Source of the DNA: an uncultured bacterium
GTDB lineage: Bacteria; Cyanobacteriota; Vampirovibrionia; Gastranaerophilales; Gastranaerophilaceae
NCBI GenBank assembly: GCA_902780525.1
Contig: CACZFL010000010.1
Coordinates: 29,131-93,130 of the forward strand
Direction of reading: 5' to 3'
Length of the DNA: 64,000 nt
Part shown: piece by piece, positions 34,966 through 43,089 of the stretch
How the letters are laid out: each line of letters opens with the position of its first letter
How positions within the stretch are numbered: the first letter of the stretch is position 1
The notes under the pieces: generated by a model
What the model saw: only the letters and a program-made list of their open reading frames with translations
Database searches by the model: none
What the model was told of the DNA's origin: nothing
Made by a program: the position numbers and the translations under genes

Positions 34966-35547
34966 TTAAAAGTTAATTTCATCAATTTTTTGTTTCATTA
35001 CAAGTGCCGGGTAATATCCTGGCAAAAGTTTTAGACACTCATTTATATAAAAATAAGCACTTGGATAATTGCCAATATCCATATAATACTTAGCATAAAT
35101 AAAATGAAGTTCGGCATCATTATAGAAAATGTGTTTGGATTTTTCCAAGTACTTTAACGCTGATGAGTTTAAATGATTTTCCAGCATTACTCGTGCTGCA
35201 AATTTATAAACTTCCTGGTTAATTTCGGAAAAAATATCAAGAGCTCCCAGACATTGCTCTACATAATCAATTTTATTGTTTTTAAGCAAAAAATCCAAAT
35301 CGATTTCAAAAAAATTTCTTATTCCAAAATAAGTAGGCTTAATTGTCATATAACTTTTTAAAACAGTTGTTAATGAACAGCCCCATTGAGCTCTCGGGCA
35401 ATCAATATCAGAAAATATTTTATAAGCAGAGTCCAAATCATCATTAAGTATTGCTAAATAAGCATGCGAAAGCGAGCCAGGATAAATAGCCAGCTTATCA
35501 ATATTTTCACCAAAAAAGAACAGTATTTTTTTGTTAAGCCCCATCAT
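34966..35547 (-). CDS. TPR-like protein downstream of csrA
   Basis: The frame is open from 35634, but the ATG pair at 35547 and 35544 lies within the last codons of csrA and fits translational coupling, so 35547 is chosen (193 residues); an upstream start would overlap csrA by about 100 bp. The protein has helix pairs of TPR type, clearest in LEKSKHIFYNDAELHFIYAK and MDIGNYPSAYFYINECLKLL near the C-terminus. It follows fliW-csrA and may belong to the same post-transcriptional motility circuit. Start and function are uncertain. Confidence 0.6.
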   Translation of the reverse strand: MMGLNKKILFFFGENIDKLAIYPGSLSHAYLAILNDDLDSAYKIFSDIDCPRAQWGCSLTTVLKSYMTIKPTYFGIRNFFEIDLDFLLKNNKIDYVEQCLGALDIFSEINQEVYKFAARVMLENHLNSSALKYLEKSKHIFYNDAELHFIYAKYYMDIGNYPSAYFYINECLKLLPGYYPALVMKQKIDEINF

Positions 35548-35872
35548 GCTTTTTGTTAATTCTGATTGATTGCGGTTTCTTTTCTTCAACAACCATTTCG
35601 TCGGCAGCACATTCAGCATCAATCTTCTTGTCATTCAATGCAGTGTTATTTTTTATCAACTGATTAACAGAGTCGATAGCAGAAACTTTTGCACTCGTAC
35701 CCATCAGGTTGGCAAGTTTTATTTGTAAATATATTTCTTCACGGTAAATTTTAACGTCTTTATCAGCTTTTATTGCAACTTTACACACGCCATTCTTTGC
35801 TTCGACAATAGTAATTTCAATATTGTCGTTTATCATTATTTTTTGACCGTTTTTTCGGGTTATTACTAGCAT
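35534..35872 (-). CDS. csrA: Carbon-storage/flagellar regulator CsrA with long C-terminal tail
   Basis: Residues 1-60 are canonical CsrA: MLVITRKNGQKIMINDNIEI, VKIYREEIYLQI with the RNA-binding Arg in the YREE strand. CsrA dimers bind GGA motifs in mRNA leaders and repress flagellin and other mRNAs. The product has 112 residues, about 40 more than usual; the tail is mixed-charge and low-complexity. It lies 19 bp after fliW, whose product normally binds and sequesters CsrA, and its end overlaps the next gene. Confidence 0.93.
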   Translation of the reverse strand: MLVITRKNGQKIMINDNIEITIVEAKNGVCKVAIKADKDVKIYREEIYLQIKLANLMGTSAKVSAIDSVNQLIKNNTALNDKKIDAECAADEMVVEEKKPQSIRINKKHDGA

Positions 35873-35891
35873 GTTATTCCTTAAACTAATT

Positions 35892-36317
35892 CTACTTAAA
35901 CATAGGGTAGCTTATGTCATACCCTGAACCTGACAGAACAATTTGTCCCGCTTTTTGATTATCGAGATTAAATATCAACGGAGCCAAAAGGTTAATAGTC
36001 GTTCCTCTCGGATTTTCATGTGGTATAGAAGTAATATTCATAACCAGCAAACTTTCCGGATTTTTAATTTCCAAATCATTTACAACATTGTCTGCCAAAT
36101 CTACCGAATAATCAAAATCAAGAGCAGCAACAGAAATTATTGGGAAAGCAAGAGATGGTTCTTCTACCGACTGAAGCCACTTAAACAAGGTTTCTTTGTC
36201 AGGTTCAAGGATTATATATTTTGTTAAATCATTGAAACCGATGATAGGCAACACAAAATCAAAGATTCTGCTTTCATCTATATTTACTTCTCCAAACTTT
36301 ACTGTATTAATTATCAT
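35892..36317 (-). CDS. fliW: Flagellar assembly factor FliW
   Basis: The 141-residue protein fits FliW in length and motifs: FDFVLPIIGFNDLTKYIIL near residue 25, FKWLQSVEEPSLAFPIISVA near 45-65 and MNITSIPHENPRGTTINLLAPLIFN towards the end. FliW binds flagellin and, when freed by flagellin export, inhibits CsrA, coupling flagellin synthesis to secretion. The fliW-csrA order is the classical one. Its presence argues that flagellin, or a flagellin-like export substrate, exists elsewhere in the genome. Confidence 0.92.
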   Translation of the reverse strand: MIINTVKFGEVNIDESRIFDFVLPIIGFNDLTKYIILEPDKETLFKWLQSVEEPSLAFPIISVAALDFDYSVDLADNVVNDLEIKNPESLLVMNITSIPHENPRGTTINLLAPLIFNLDNQKAGQIVLSGSGYDISYPMFK

Positions 36318-36329
36318 TTACTTAACTTT

Positions 36330-37097
36330 CTAAAAATTTGCTGACATTTGAGTTGACAATAGCGAACGAATAATTTGAGGATCCAAATCCATATTTCTTC
36401 CGCCGCTTGCATAGAGCATGTTCATTATATCATAATTTCTGTTCTGAGCACCTGTGCCTGAAATATTATACATATCAGAGCCATTGCCTATAACAGAATC
36501 TGCTATACCTGCATGTTGTAATGTTCTGATTGCGGCAACTATTTCATCATTTGTAGGTGAATAAGAAGAGAAGTCTTTGTAGCCTCTGAACTTATCAGGT
36601 GACATCTCTTCATTTCTGTTAATTTCACGTTTGAGATTTTCTATTTTTTCTCTTTCATGAACGCCACGAGCTTTTTCAGAGAATCCTGAGCCATATGCAC
36701 CTTTTATAAATCTGTCTTCAGGAGATTCTTCTATCGGTTTCACATCAGGCTCATGACATGCAGAAGGTTGTTCTAAACATTTTTTTCCTTTTTTTGCATA
36801 TTTTCCCAATACACTTCTGTCAGAAAGACTTATAACCTTTTCATATGTATATATTGCTTCATCTTTTTTCCCTAACTGAGCGTATGTCATTGCCAGATAA
36901 TACTGAGCCAATGCATTCGAAGGATCTTTTTTTACAATTTGAGAACATGCAACGTATGCCTGAGTATAGTTACCTGATTTATAATATTTTATTGCCTGAG
37001 CTGTTTCAGGAGAGGTTGCTTTTACTTTTGCATAAGCAACATTAACTGAAGTTATTAATATTAAAACACTTAATAATCCTAGTATTGTCTTTTTCAT
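36330..37097 (-). CDS. Periplasmic TPR protein
   Basis: The 255-residue protein has a signal peptide (KKTILGLLSVLILITSVNVAYA) and two or three TPR units at about residues 32-105 (QAIKYYKSGNYTQAYVACSQ and LAQYYLAMTYAQLGKKDEAI). A central charged part and a Gly/Met/Asn-rich C-terminus with a repeated N-x-x-M pattern follow. It starts the fliW-csrA operon, 12 bp before fliW. A role in assembling exported structures is possible but not shown. Confidence 0.75.
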   Translation of the reverse strand: MKKTILGLLSVLILITSVNVAYAKVKATSPETAQAIKYYKSGNYTQAYVACSQIVKKDPSNALAQYYLAMTYAQLGKKDEAIYTYEKVISLSDRSVLGKYAKKGKKCLEQPSACHEPDVKPIEESPEDRFIKGAYGSGFSEKARGVHEREKIENLKREINRNEEMSPDKFRGYKDFSSYSPTNDEIVAAIRTLQHAGIADSVIGNGSDMYNISGTGAQNRNYDIMNMLYASGGRNMDLDPQIIRSLLSTQMSANF

Positions 37098-37185
37098 TTT
37101 GTATCAATCCTTTTTGCTTACTCTTCTATAATACATCATTAAATGCTCAAAGGCATACTTCATGTAATTGAATTATACACCATGT

Positions 37186-38136
37186 TTATAAGGATAACAA
37201 GTTTTTAGTCAATATAAAGTCGCAAATTTCATCTTCAAGGTGTATATTATAAACTCTATTAATCTCTTTGATAAAATAACACGGACTTGTAACGTTTACT
37301 TCTATAATTTTTCCGTTTATAACATCTAATCCTGCCATCTTTATCCCCATGGAGTTAAGCTTTTCAGCAACTGGTGTAAAGAGCTCTAAATCAGTTTTTG
37401 TCAACCCTGAATCAACAATAAAATCGTCATTATGTGTATTAAATTTAAAATCATCACTCGTAGGCAGTTTTTTTATTGCATATGGTAATACCTTATCACC
37501 GAGAGTCAAAACCCGGATATCTCCCTGTTTGACCTCAGGAATATATTTTTGTACCATAACAAGCGTTGTCTCATTATTAGTCATAGTATTTATTATTGTT
37601 CTTGTGTTTGGATCTCCTTCATAAAGATACATAACCCCCGAACCAAAACATCTGTTTAATGGCTTTAAAACAATCTCTTTATGCTCTCCCAAAAAACGTT
37701 CTATATCGTCAAGCGAAGATGTAACAATATTTTCTGACATATACTCTTTAAAATAAACGCTGTGAAGTTTTTCATTAAAATCGCGTATAGCAGAAGGTGA
37801 GTTAATAACTTCAGCCTTCTTTACAAAATCAAAAATGTAAGTTGCATTAATATAATCAATATCAACAGGAGGGTCGGGACGAAACATTACCAAATCAAAA
37901 TCATCAATTTGTTTTTCTGATTTAATATTTTTATAAAAAATATTATCGTCCTGCACAAATGTCTCATAACACTTTGTATATGGAATATCGGCCTTAAGGG
38001 AAAGGTTTGGTGTTGTAGTAATATAAACCTCATTCTTCCTGTCTAAAAAACCTTTTATAAGCCAGAAGTTAGTAACCAGTTTATTAAACTCAAAATATTT
38101 AAGCTCAATTTTATCAATTATAAACAATATCTTCAT
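37186..38136 (-). CDS. gshB: Glutathione synthetase, GshB-type ATP-grasp ligase
   Basis: The 316-residue protein follows the GshB pattern: FRPDPPVDIDYINATYIFDF (near 85), VINSPSAIRDFNEKLHSVYF, the ATP-grasp lysine strand EIVLKPLNRCFGSGV, QKYIPEVKQGDIRVLTLGDK and the metal-binding GLDVINGKIIEVNVTSPC. It would join gamma-glutamylcysteine and glycine. The glycine-rich loop reads CFGSGV rather than the usual GMGGxGI, so a different thiol or amino-acid substrate is possible. No gshA is nearby. AGGGGT precedes the ATG. Confidence 0.8.
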   Translation of the reverse strand: MKILFIIDKIELKYFEFNKLVTNFWLIKGFLDRKNEVYITTTPNLSLKADIPYTKCYETFVQDDNIFYKNIKSEKQIDDFDLVMFRPDPPVDIDYINATYIFDFVKKAEVINSPSAIRDFNEKLHSVYFKEYMSENIVTSSLDDIERFLGEHKEIVLKPLNRCFGSGVMYLYEGDPNTRTIINTMTNNETTLVMVQKYIPEVKQGDIRVLTLGDKVLPYAIKKLPTSDDFKFNTHNDDFIVDSGLTKTDLELFTPVAEKLNSMGIKMAGLDVINGKIIEVNVTSPCYFIKEINRVYNIHLEDEICDFILTKNLLSL

Positions 38137-38151
38137 ATCTTTTACCCCTTG

Positions 38152-38727
38152 TCAAAACTTTCCTGAAAAAAGCAATTCCTGGTTATTATACGATTTTATA
38201 TAGTCAATTGCATCCTCAGGAGTCTGAGCAATATAATACAACTCCTCAGTACCTTTTTTCGCGAATTTGGTTTCAATTAATGTATCAAAAAATTTTATCA
38301 AGTTATTATAAAATCCGTTTGTATTCAATAAAATAATCGGCTTTTTATTATATCCCAATTGTTTCTGAACTATCATTTCAGAAATCTCTTCAAGTGTTCC
38401 AAAACCGCCTGCAAGGGCAATAACTCCTTCAGATACTTCATCCATTTTGGCTTTTCTTTCTCTCATGCCGGTTGTTAGTATAAAATCAGAACAATCTTCG
38501 GGGTTACCGTATCCCATATCATATAGCCTTTTGGGCATAACTCCGATAATTTGTCCGCCAAACTCTTTTACTTTTGATGCACAAGCATACATCATACCTA
38601 AACGGCTACCGCCATAAACGATATTCATTCCGTTTTTACCCATAAGTGTTCCGAGTTCGGAGGCATCTTTATAATATATTTCATCCAAGTTATTAGATGA
38701 TGAAGCAAAAACACATATATTAACCAT
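38152..38727 (-). CDS. LOG-family nucleotide phosphoribohydrolase
   Basis: The 191-residue protein has the Lonely Guy signatures VYGGSRLGMMYACA near residue 38 and the AGGFGTLEEISEM catalytic motif near 108 (standard PGGxGTxxE), with an upstream MRERKAKMDE that supplies the conserved Arg. LOG enzymes split cytokinin riboside monophosphates or AMP-like nucleotides into base and ribose phosphate; in bacteria they are tied to nucleotide turnover. The start overlaps the stop of the pseudopilin gene by one base (TAATG). Confidence 0.9.
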   Translation of the reverse strand: MVNICVFASSSNNLDEIYYKDASELGTLMGKNGMNIVYGGSRLGMMYACASKVKEFGGQIIGVMPKRLYDMGYGNPEDCSDFILTTGMRERKAKMDEVSEGVIALAGGFGTLEEISEMIVQKQLGYNKKPIILLNTNGFYNNLIKFFDTLIETKFAKKGTEELYYIAQTPEDAIDYIKSYNNQELLFSGKF

Positions 38728-39305
38728 TAATTAAAACTTCCCGACATTAAATAAGAATTTGAACAGCACAATCCGGTACCTGTTTTTGAACAATCCTGTC
38801 TTTGCACTGCAAGTGTTTCATTTTTACAGAACGGTTCAAATCTATCCGAATATATATTATAGCCAAAAACATCTCTTCCCCATACGTTAGGTCCGATAGA
38901 ACCGTTAACGTCATACATAAGAATCCCCTTTGCTCCAGTCAGAGATGATTCGTATAATTTGTACGCAACAGTAGCATTGGAATATGTCTGTTTAAAATTA
39001 TCGAACCTGTATTCTTCACCCGGATATGTTCCGTTCATATATGTAATTTTATACGGTTCAATATCAGATTTTACTTCGCCTGTCATAACAGTATCAAATG
39101 CTGCGGCAAAATCAAAATTATTAATATCCTCCTGATTTCTTACCGAATAATGAATATTTGTAAAATCACTCTGAACTTTACGCCATCTTGAAGCATTTTT
39201 TGCCTGCATTGTCTCATCCAAAGATAACGGTGCTACAAGAAATGCAACTATTAGAAATATTACAAATAATATTGAAACTTCTACTATTGTGAATCCATTT
39301 TTCAT
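38727..39305 (-). CDS. Type IV pilin-like/pseudopilin protein
   Basis: The N-terminus MKNGFTIVEVSILFVIFLIV is a prepilin peptidase site: short basic leader, cleavage after Gly before Phe, Glu at mature position 5 and a hydrophobic helix. The rest of the 192-residue protein is a polar domain with Cys residues near the C-terminus (CKNETL, QDCSKT, GLCCSNS) that could form disulphides. It may be a minor pilin or a type II secretion pseudopilin. No other pilus gene is in the window, so the machine must be encoded elsewhere. Confidence 0.85.
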   Translation of the reverse strand: MKNGFTIVEVSILFVIFLIVAFLVAPLSLDETMQAKNASRWRKVQSDFTNIHYSVRNQEDINNFDFAAAFDTVMTGEVKSDIEPYKITYMNGTYPGEEYRFDNFKQTYSNATVAYKLYESSLTGAKGILMYDVNGSIGPNVWGRDVFGYNIYSDRFEPFCKNETLAVQRQDCSKTGTGLCCSNSYLMSGSFN

Positions 39306-39334
39306 ATTTTTCTCTCTTTTTTTAAATGTTAGTA

Positions 39335-40186
39335 CTATCCTGCAAGCTCGATATTTTTCTTTTCTTTTATAAGCCCGTCATAAATCCATTCCGGAACAAA
39401 GTTTTTGCCCAGAATAATTTGTCCGTTCATAATATTCGGAGCATGAAAATCAGAGCCGCCTGTTACTATTAAGCCAAGATTTTCAGCCATAGAAGAAAAG
39501 TATTCGACGATTGCTGGTGAGTGTTTTCTGTGATAAGCCTCAATTCCTCTCAAGCCACAATTCATTAGTTCTTTAATCAGTTTTTCTGCTATATCAATAT
39601 CATAAGGATGTGCTATAACAGGAATTCCGCCGGAATCATAAATAACTTCAACTGCATCAAACGGAGAAACCGTTTTACGTTCTATATAAACAGGAGAATC
39701 CTTATGAATATACTTACTGTACGCTTCCATCACATTACTCGTACCGCCGGCATTTGTAATTGCTTTCGCAATATGCGGACGACCAATACTTCCGCCTTCC
39801 GCTACCATATCTTTTACGTCTTCAAAATTTATCCTGATACCTTCTTTTTTAGCAAGAAGTCTCAAAATCTCTTTTGTCTGTTTTATACGTGCCTGCTGCT
39901 GAGTTTTAAGCATTGCTTTAAAATCAGATTTTGAAGAATCAGGGAAATAACCCAAAATATGCACTTCATAATCTTTATATAAAGTATTTACTTCTATTCC
40001 CGGAATTAATTTAAGTTCAAGGTTTTTAGAGCTTATATAATTCTTTGCCACTTCGTACGATAATACATTATCGTGATCAGTGAGTGATATTACTTCCAAT
40101 CCCGCCTCAACGGCCAGATCGACTATTTTTTCAGGAGAGAATACACCATCCGAGTAATAGGTGTGTATATGAAAATCACCCTTCAT
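39335..40186 (-). CDS. PHP-domain metal-dependent phosphoesterase
   Basis: The start at 40186 is set by GGAGGTG five bases upstream; a longer form would overlap ymdB. The 283-residue product begins MKGDFHIHTYYSDGVFSPE, the PHP metal site HxHxxxSDG, followed by SLTDHDN, GIEVNT, GRPHIA, IAHPYDID and GSDFHAP with the remaining metal ligands. Relatives include RNase AM/YciV-type 3',5'-nucleotide phosphatases. The exact substrate cannot be given. It lies 29 bp downstream of ymdB, in a plausible operon with rny. Confidence 0.9.
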   Translation of the reverse strand: MKGDFHIHTYYSDGVFSPEKIVDLAVEAGLEVISLTDHDNVLSYEVAKNYISSKNLELKLIPGIEVNTLYKDYEVHILGYFPDSSKSDFKAMLKTQQQARIKQTKEILRLLAKKEGIRINFEDVKDMVAEGGSIGRPHIAKAITNAGGTSNVMEAYSKYIHKDSPVYIERKTVSPFDAVEVIYDSGGIPVIAHPYDIDIAEKLIKELMNCGLRGIEAYHRKHSPAIVEYFSSMAENLGLIVTGGSDFHAPNIMNGQIILGKNFVPEWIYDGLIKEKKNIELAG

Positions 40187-40215
40187 ATAACACCTCCGTT
40201 CTAGGAATAATGATA

Positions 40216-41061
40216 TCATTCTGATTCATTTACCCCGCCTCCTTGTTTACTATTATCTATTGTCACATTAATTCTTTTTATCTGTGTTGACATCGTTCTA
40301 TCAATAAGAACTTCAACACCGTTAACCTGCGCTATCGGAGACTCGGATATTTCGTACCGTTCCGGGAGGCTTGTGGATAGTCTTCTGAGAGAAGTTTCAA
40401 ACTCCATTCCTATAACTCCGTCAACAGAACCGCAAAATCCGGCATCGGTTATATAAGCCATACCTTCATATATCTGCTCATCAGCAGTCTGAACGTGTGT
40501 ATGTGTACCAAAGAATCCTTTGATTAAAGAATTTTCTTCAGTATTATATTTGTGCGCAACATATTTTGAAAAACATATTTTTTCAGCAGTAGCTTCTGCA
40601 TGAAAATCAATTATAATATGTTCAACTCCAATATTTTTTAATCTGTCAATTTCATCAGTTACAACCTGCCACGGAGAATCAATCGGCGGCATAAACACTC
40701 TGCCTAATACGTTTATAACTGCAAGTTTTTGTCCGTTTACTTCAAAAATTTGCGAGCCAACACCTTTGGTTCCGTTCGGATAATTTATCGGCCTGATTAA
40801 ATTTTCAGCCTCATCTATATATTCATAAATATCCTTCTTATCCCAAATATGATTACCTGATGTAAAACAATCTATCCCGGATGAAGATAAATCCTCATAA
40901 TTTTTCTTTGTTAAACCAAAACCGTGCGAAGCATTTTCAATATTTGCAATAACAAAATCAGGTTTTTCTTCTAATGAGGCAATAAACGACTTAACGGCAG
41001 TGCGCCCTTGCCTGCCGGTTATGTCGCCTAAAAATATTAACTTTATTGTATCACTTGTCAT
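40216..41061 (-). CDS. ymdB: YmdB-family metallophosphoesterase
   Basis: The 281-residue protein has the TIGR00282/YmdB hallmarks: IKLIFLGDITGRQGRTAV, ANIENASHGFGLTKKNYEDL, CFTSGNHIWDKK, the metal site VEHIIIDFHAEATAEK and the FGTHTHVQTADEQI, YITDAGFCGSVDGVIG stretch. In Bacillus and Deinococcus this family is a 2',3'-cyclic-nucleotide phosphodiesterase with effects on biofilm and motility. As in many Firmicutes it follows rny, 48 bp downstream, here on the reverse strand. Confidence 0.93.
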   Translation of the reverse strand: MTSDTIKLIFLGDITGRQGRTAVKSFIASLEEKPDFVIANIENASHGFGLTKKNYEDLSSSGIDCFTSGNHIWDKKDIYEYIDEAENLIRPINYPNGTKGVGSQIFEVNGQKLAVINVLGRVFMPPIDSPWQVVTDEIDRLKNIGVEHIIIDFHAEATAEKICFSKYVAHKYNTEENSLIKGFFGTHTHVQTADEQIYEGMAYITDAGFCGSVDGVIGMEFETSLRRLSTSLPERYEISESPIAQVNGVEVLIDRTMSTQIKRINVTIDNSKQGGGVNESE

Positions 41062-41109
41062 TTTTTTTTGCTTTCAGGGTACAGATTTTTTACTCCTTTA
41101 CCCCTACAC

Positions 41110-42630
41110 CTATTTTGCTATCTCTGTTGTTCTAAACTCTCTTACTACCGTAACTTTAATTTGTCCCGGATAATCAAGCTCGTCTTCTATTTTCTTCGCT
41201 ATATCTCTTGCAAGTTTTTGTGAAGCCAAGTCGTCAAACATTTCTGACTGAACGATTACACGAACTTCACGACCAGCCTGAACAGCAAATGACTGCTTTA
41301 TACCTTCATAGCTGTTAACTATCTCTTCTATTTTTTGTAATCTCTTAATATAGATTTCCAAGGTATCACGTCTTGCACCGGGACGACCTGCAGAGATTGC
41401 GTCTGCCAATTTAACCAATACAGCTTCTATTGTATTAGCTGTAACGTCGTCGTGGTGAGCTTCAATTGCGTGAATAATTTCCTGTTTCTCGCCATATCTT
41501 GAAGCAAGTTCAACACCAAGCTGAATATGAGTTCCTTCCTGAGTTTGGTCCACTGCTTTACCTATGTCGTGAAGAAGCCCTGCTCTTTTTGCAACATAAA
41601 CGTTTGCACCAAGTTCTGCAGCCAACATTCCTGCTATATGACCGACTTCAAGTGAGTGTTTAAGAACATTTTGTCCGTAACTCGTTCTGTAATATAGCCT
41701 ACCGAGGTTTTTAATAAGTTCTTTGTTTAAGCCCATTATACCCATATCAACAGCGGCATTTTCGCCTTCTTTCATTATTTTCTTTTCAACTTCTTCTCTT
41801 GCTTTTTCAACAGTTTCTTCTATTCTTACGGGGTGAATACGTCCGTCCTGTATCAATTTTTCCAAAGCAAGTTTTGCAATTTCTCTTCTTACAGGATCAA
41901 ATGAAGAAAGTACAACTGCTTCAGGAGTATCATCAATTATTAAATCAACTCCTGTCAAAGTTTCTAACGTTCTGATATTTCTTCCTTCACGGCCTATTAT
42001 TCTACCTTTCATTTCATCATTCGGAAGCGAAACAACTGAAACAGTTGATTCAACAACCTGCTCTATCATACATCTTTGCATCGTTGTAGAAAGAATTTCT
42101 TTTGATTTTTCGAGAGCATCTTCTCTGATTTTTGCTTCGTTTTCTCTAATTAACTGCATCTGTTCCTGAGCCAAATCGCTCTTAAGTTGCTCCATTAACA
42201 TTCTTTTTGCGTCTTCTGCGCTTAAACCTGCGATTCTTTCAAGTTCCATGGTTTGTTTTTGAACTATTTCAGCAAGGAAGTCTTCTTTTTCAATAAGCTG
42301 GTCTTTCATTTTATCAAGCTCAGCTTCTTTGTCCGTAACTTCCTGAATTTTTGATTCAAGAACATCTTCTCTTTTGCTTAATTTGTTTTCAATTTGCGCA
42401 AACTCTCTTCTGCGCTCTCTTTCATCTTCATTTAATTGTTCTCTTTCATTATGCAAAGCTTCTTTTGCTTTTATTAAAGCTTCTTTCTGCATAATTGATT
42501 CTTTTTCTGCCAAGTCTTTTTTTGCTTGCTCCGTTTGAGTCGCAAGGTTTTTGTACTTAACACTTTGCACAACAATAACAGCAACAAGAATTACAGTCAC
42601 TACTATTGCAGCTGTGAGCATTCCGTTCAT
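41110..42630 (-). CDS. rny: Ribonuclease Y
   Basis: The 506-residue protein has the complete RNase Y layout: N-terminal membrane helix (about 5-23), long coiled coil to ~190, a KH domain ([22 protein letters not shown] near 208) and an HD domain with the catalytic HDIGKAVD near 350 and HHDDV near 390. It is a membrane-bound endonuclease that starts mRNA decay. An inverted repeat of 7 bp (TCGGGTA/TACCCGA, 42674..42696) lies in its upstream region and could be a leader hairpin. The stop is six bases from a GGGGTAAA motif. Confidence 0.97.
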   Translation of the reverse strand: MNGMLTAAIVVTVILVAVIVVQSVKYKNLATQTEQAKKDLAEKESIMQKEALIKAKEALHNEREQLNEDERERRREFAQIENKLSKREDVLESKIQEVTDKEAELDKMKDQLIEKEDFLAEIVQKQTMELERIAGLSAEDAKRMLMEQLKSDLAQEQMQLIRENEAKIREDALEKSKEILSTTMQRCMIEQVVESTVSVVSLPNDEMKGRIIGREGRNIRTLETLTGVDLIIDDTPEAVVLSSFDPVRREIAKLALEKLIQDGRIHPVRIEETVEKAREEVEKKIMKEGENAAVDMGIMGLNKELIKNLGRLYYRTSYGQNVLKHSLEVGHIAGMLAAELGANVYVAKRAGLLHDIGKAVDQTQEGTHIQLGVELASRYGEKQEIIHAIEAHHDDVTANTIEAVLVKLADAISAGRPGARRDTLEIYIKRLQKIEEIVNSYEGIKQSFAVQAGREVRVIVQSEMFDDLASQKLARDIAKKIEDELDYPGQIKVTVVREFRTTEIAK

Positions 42631-43089
42631 GCGGCACCTTTTCTCTTTCTATTTTTTTATATATACACGACATTCGGGTACATATAACCTACCCGACAAC
42701 TATCAATATTCAATTAATAATCTTTTTTATCGCATATATCTTCAAAAATTTATTATATCTACTACTATGAATATCATATCATATATTCTGATTTTTGTAT
42801 ATAAAGGGGTAAATATATGTAAAGATAAATTTGCATAAATTTAAGATTTAATATTGCCTGATTAGAGAATGGTTTTTGTAAATAAGTTTAGGTTAAATAT
42901 AATTATTAAATCTTTTTCATACTTCCAGCTATTCTTAATTCCAAGGGGGGGTAAATGTATTATCTCCTCTTTTTTTTTTGCTAAAAAAAAGCGGTGGGTT
43001 TTGGGATTTTATATTCACCAATTTACCCCCGCCATTAATTAAAGCTCTCTTTATATCCTTTTGTTTATTTAATGTTTTTGTGCTTAACC
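42631..43089. other. 459-bp gene-free stretch between rny and ileS
   Basis: No convincing gene. It holds the rny leader with a 7-bp inverted repeat (42674..42696), copies of the GGGGTAAA motif at 42806..42816, 42948..42956 and (inverted) 43021..43030, poly-T/poly-A runs near 42966..42992, and a weak stem pairing GCGG (42991..42994) with CCGC (about 43028..43032). As rny reads out of it and ileS reads into it on the same strand, it must carry the rny promoter and probably the ileS terminator. Confidence 0.6.
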
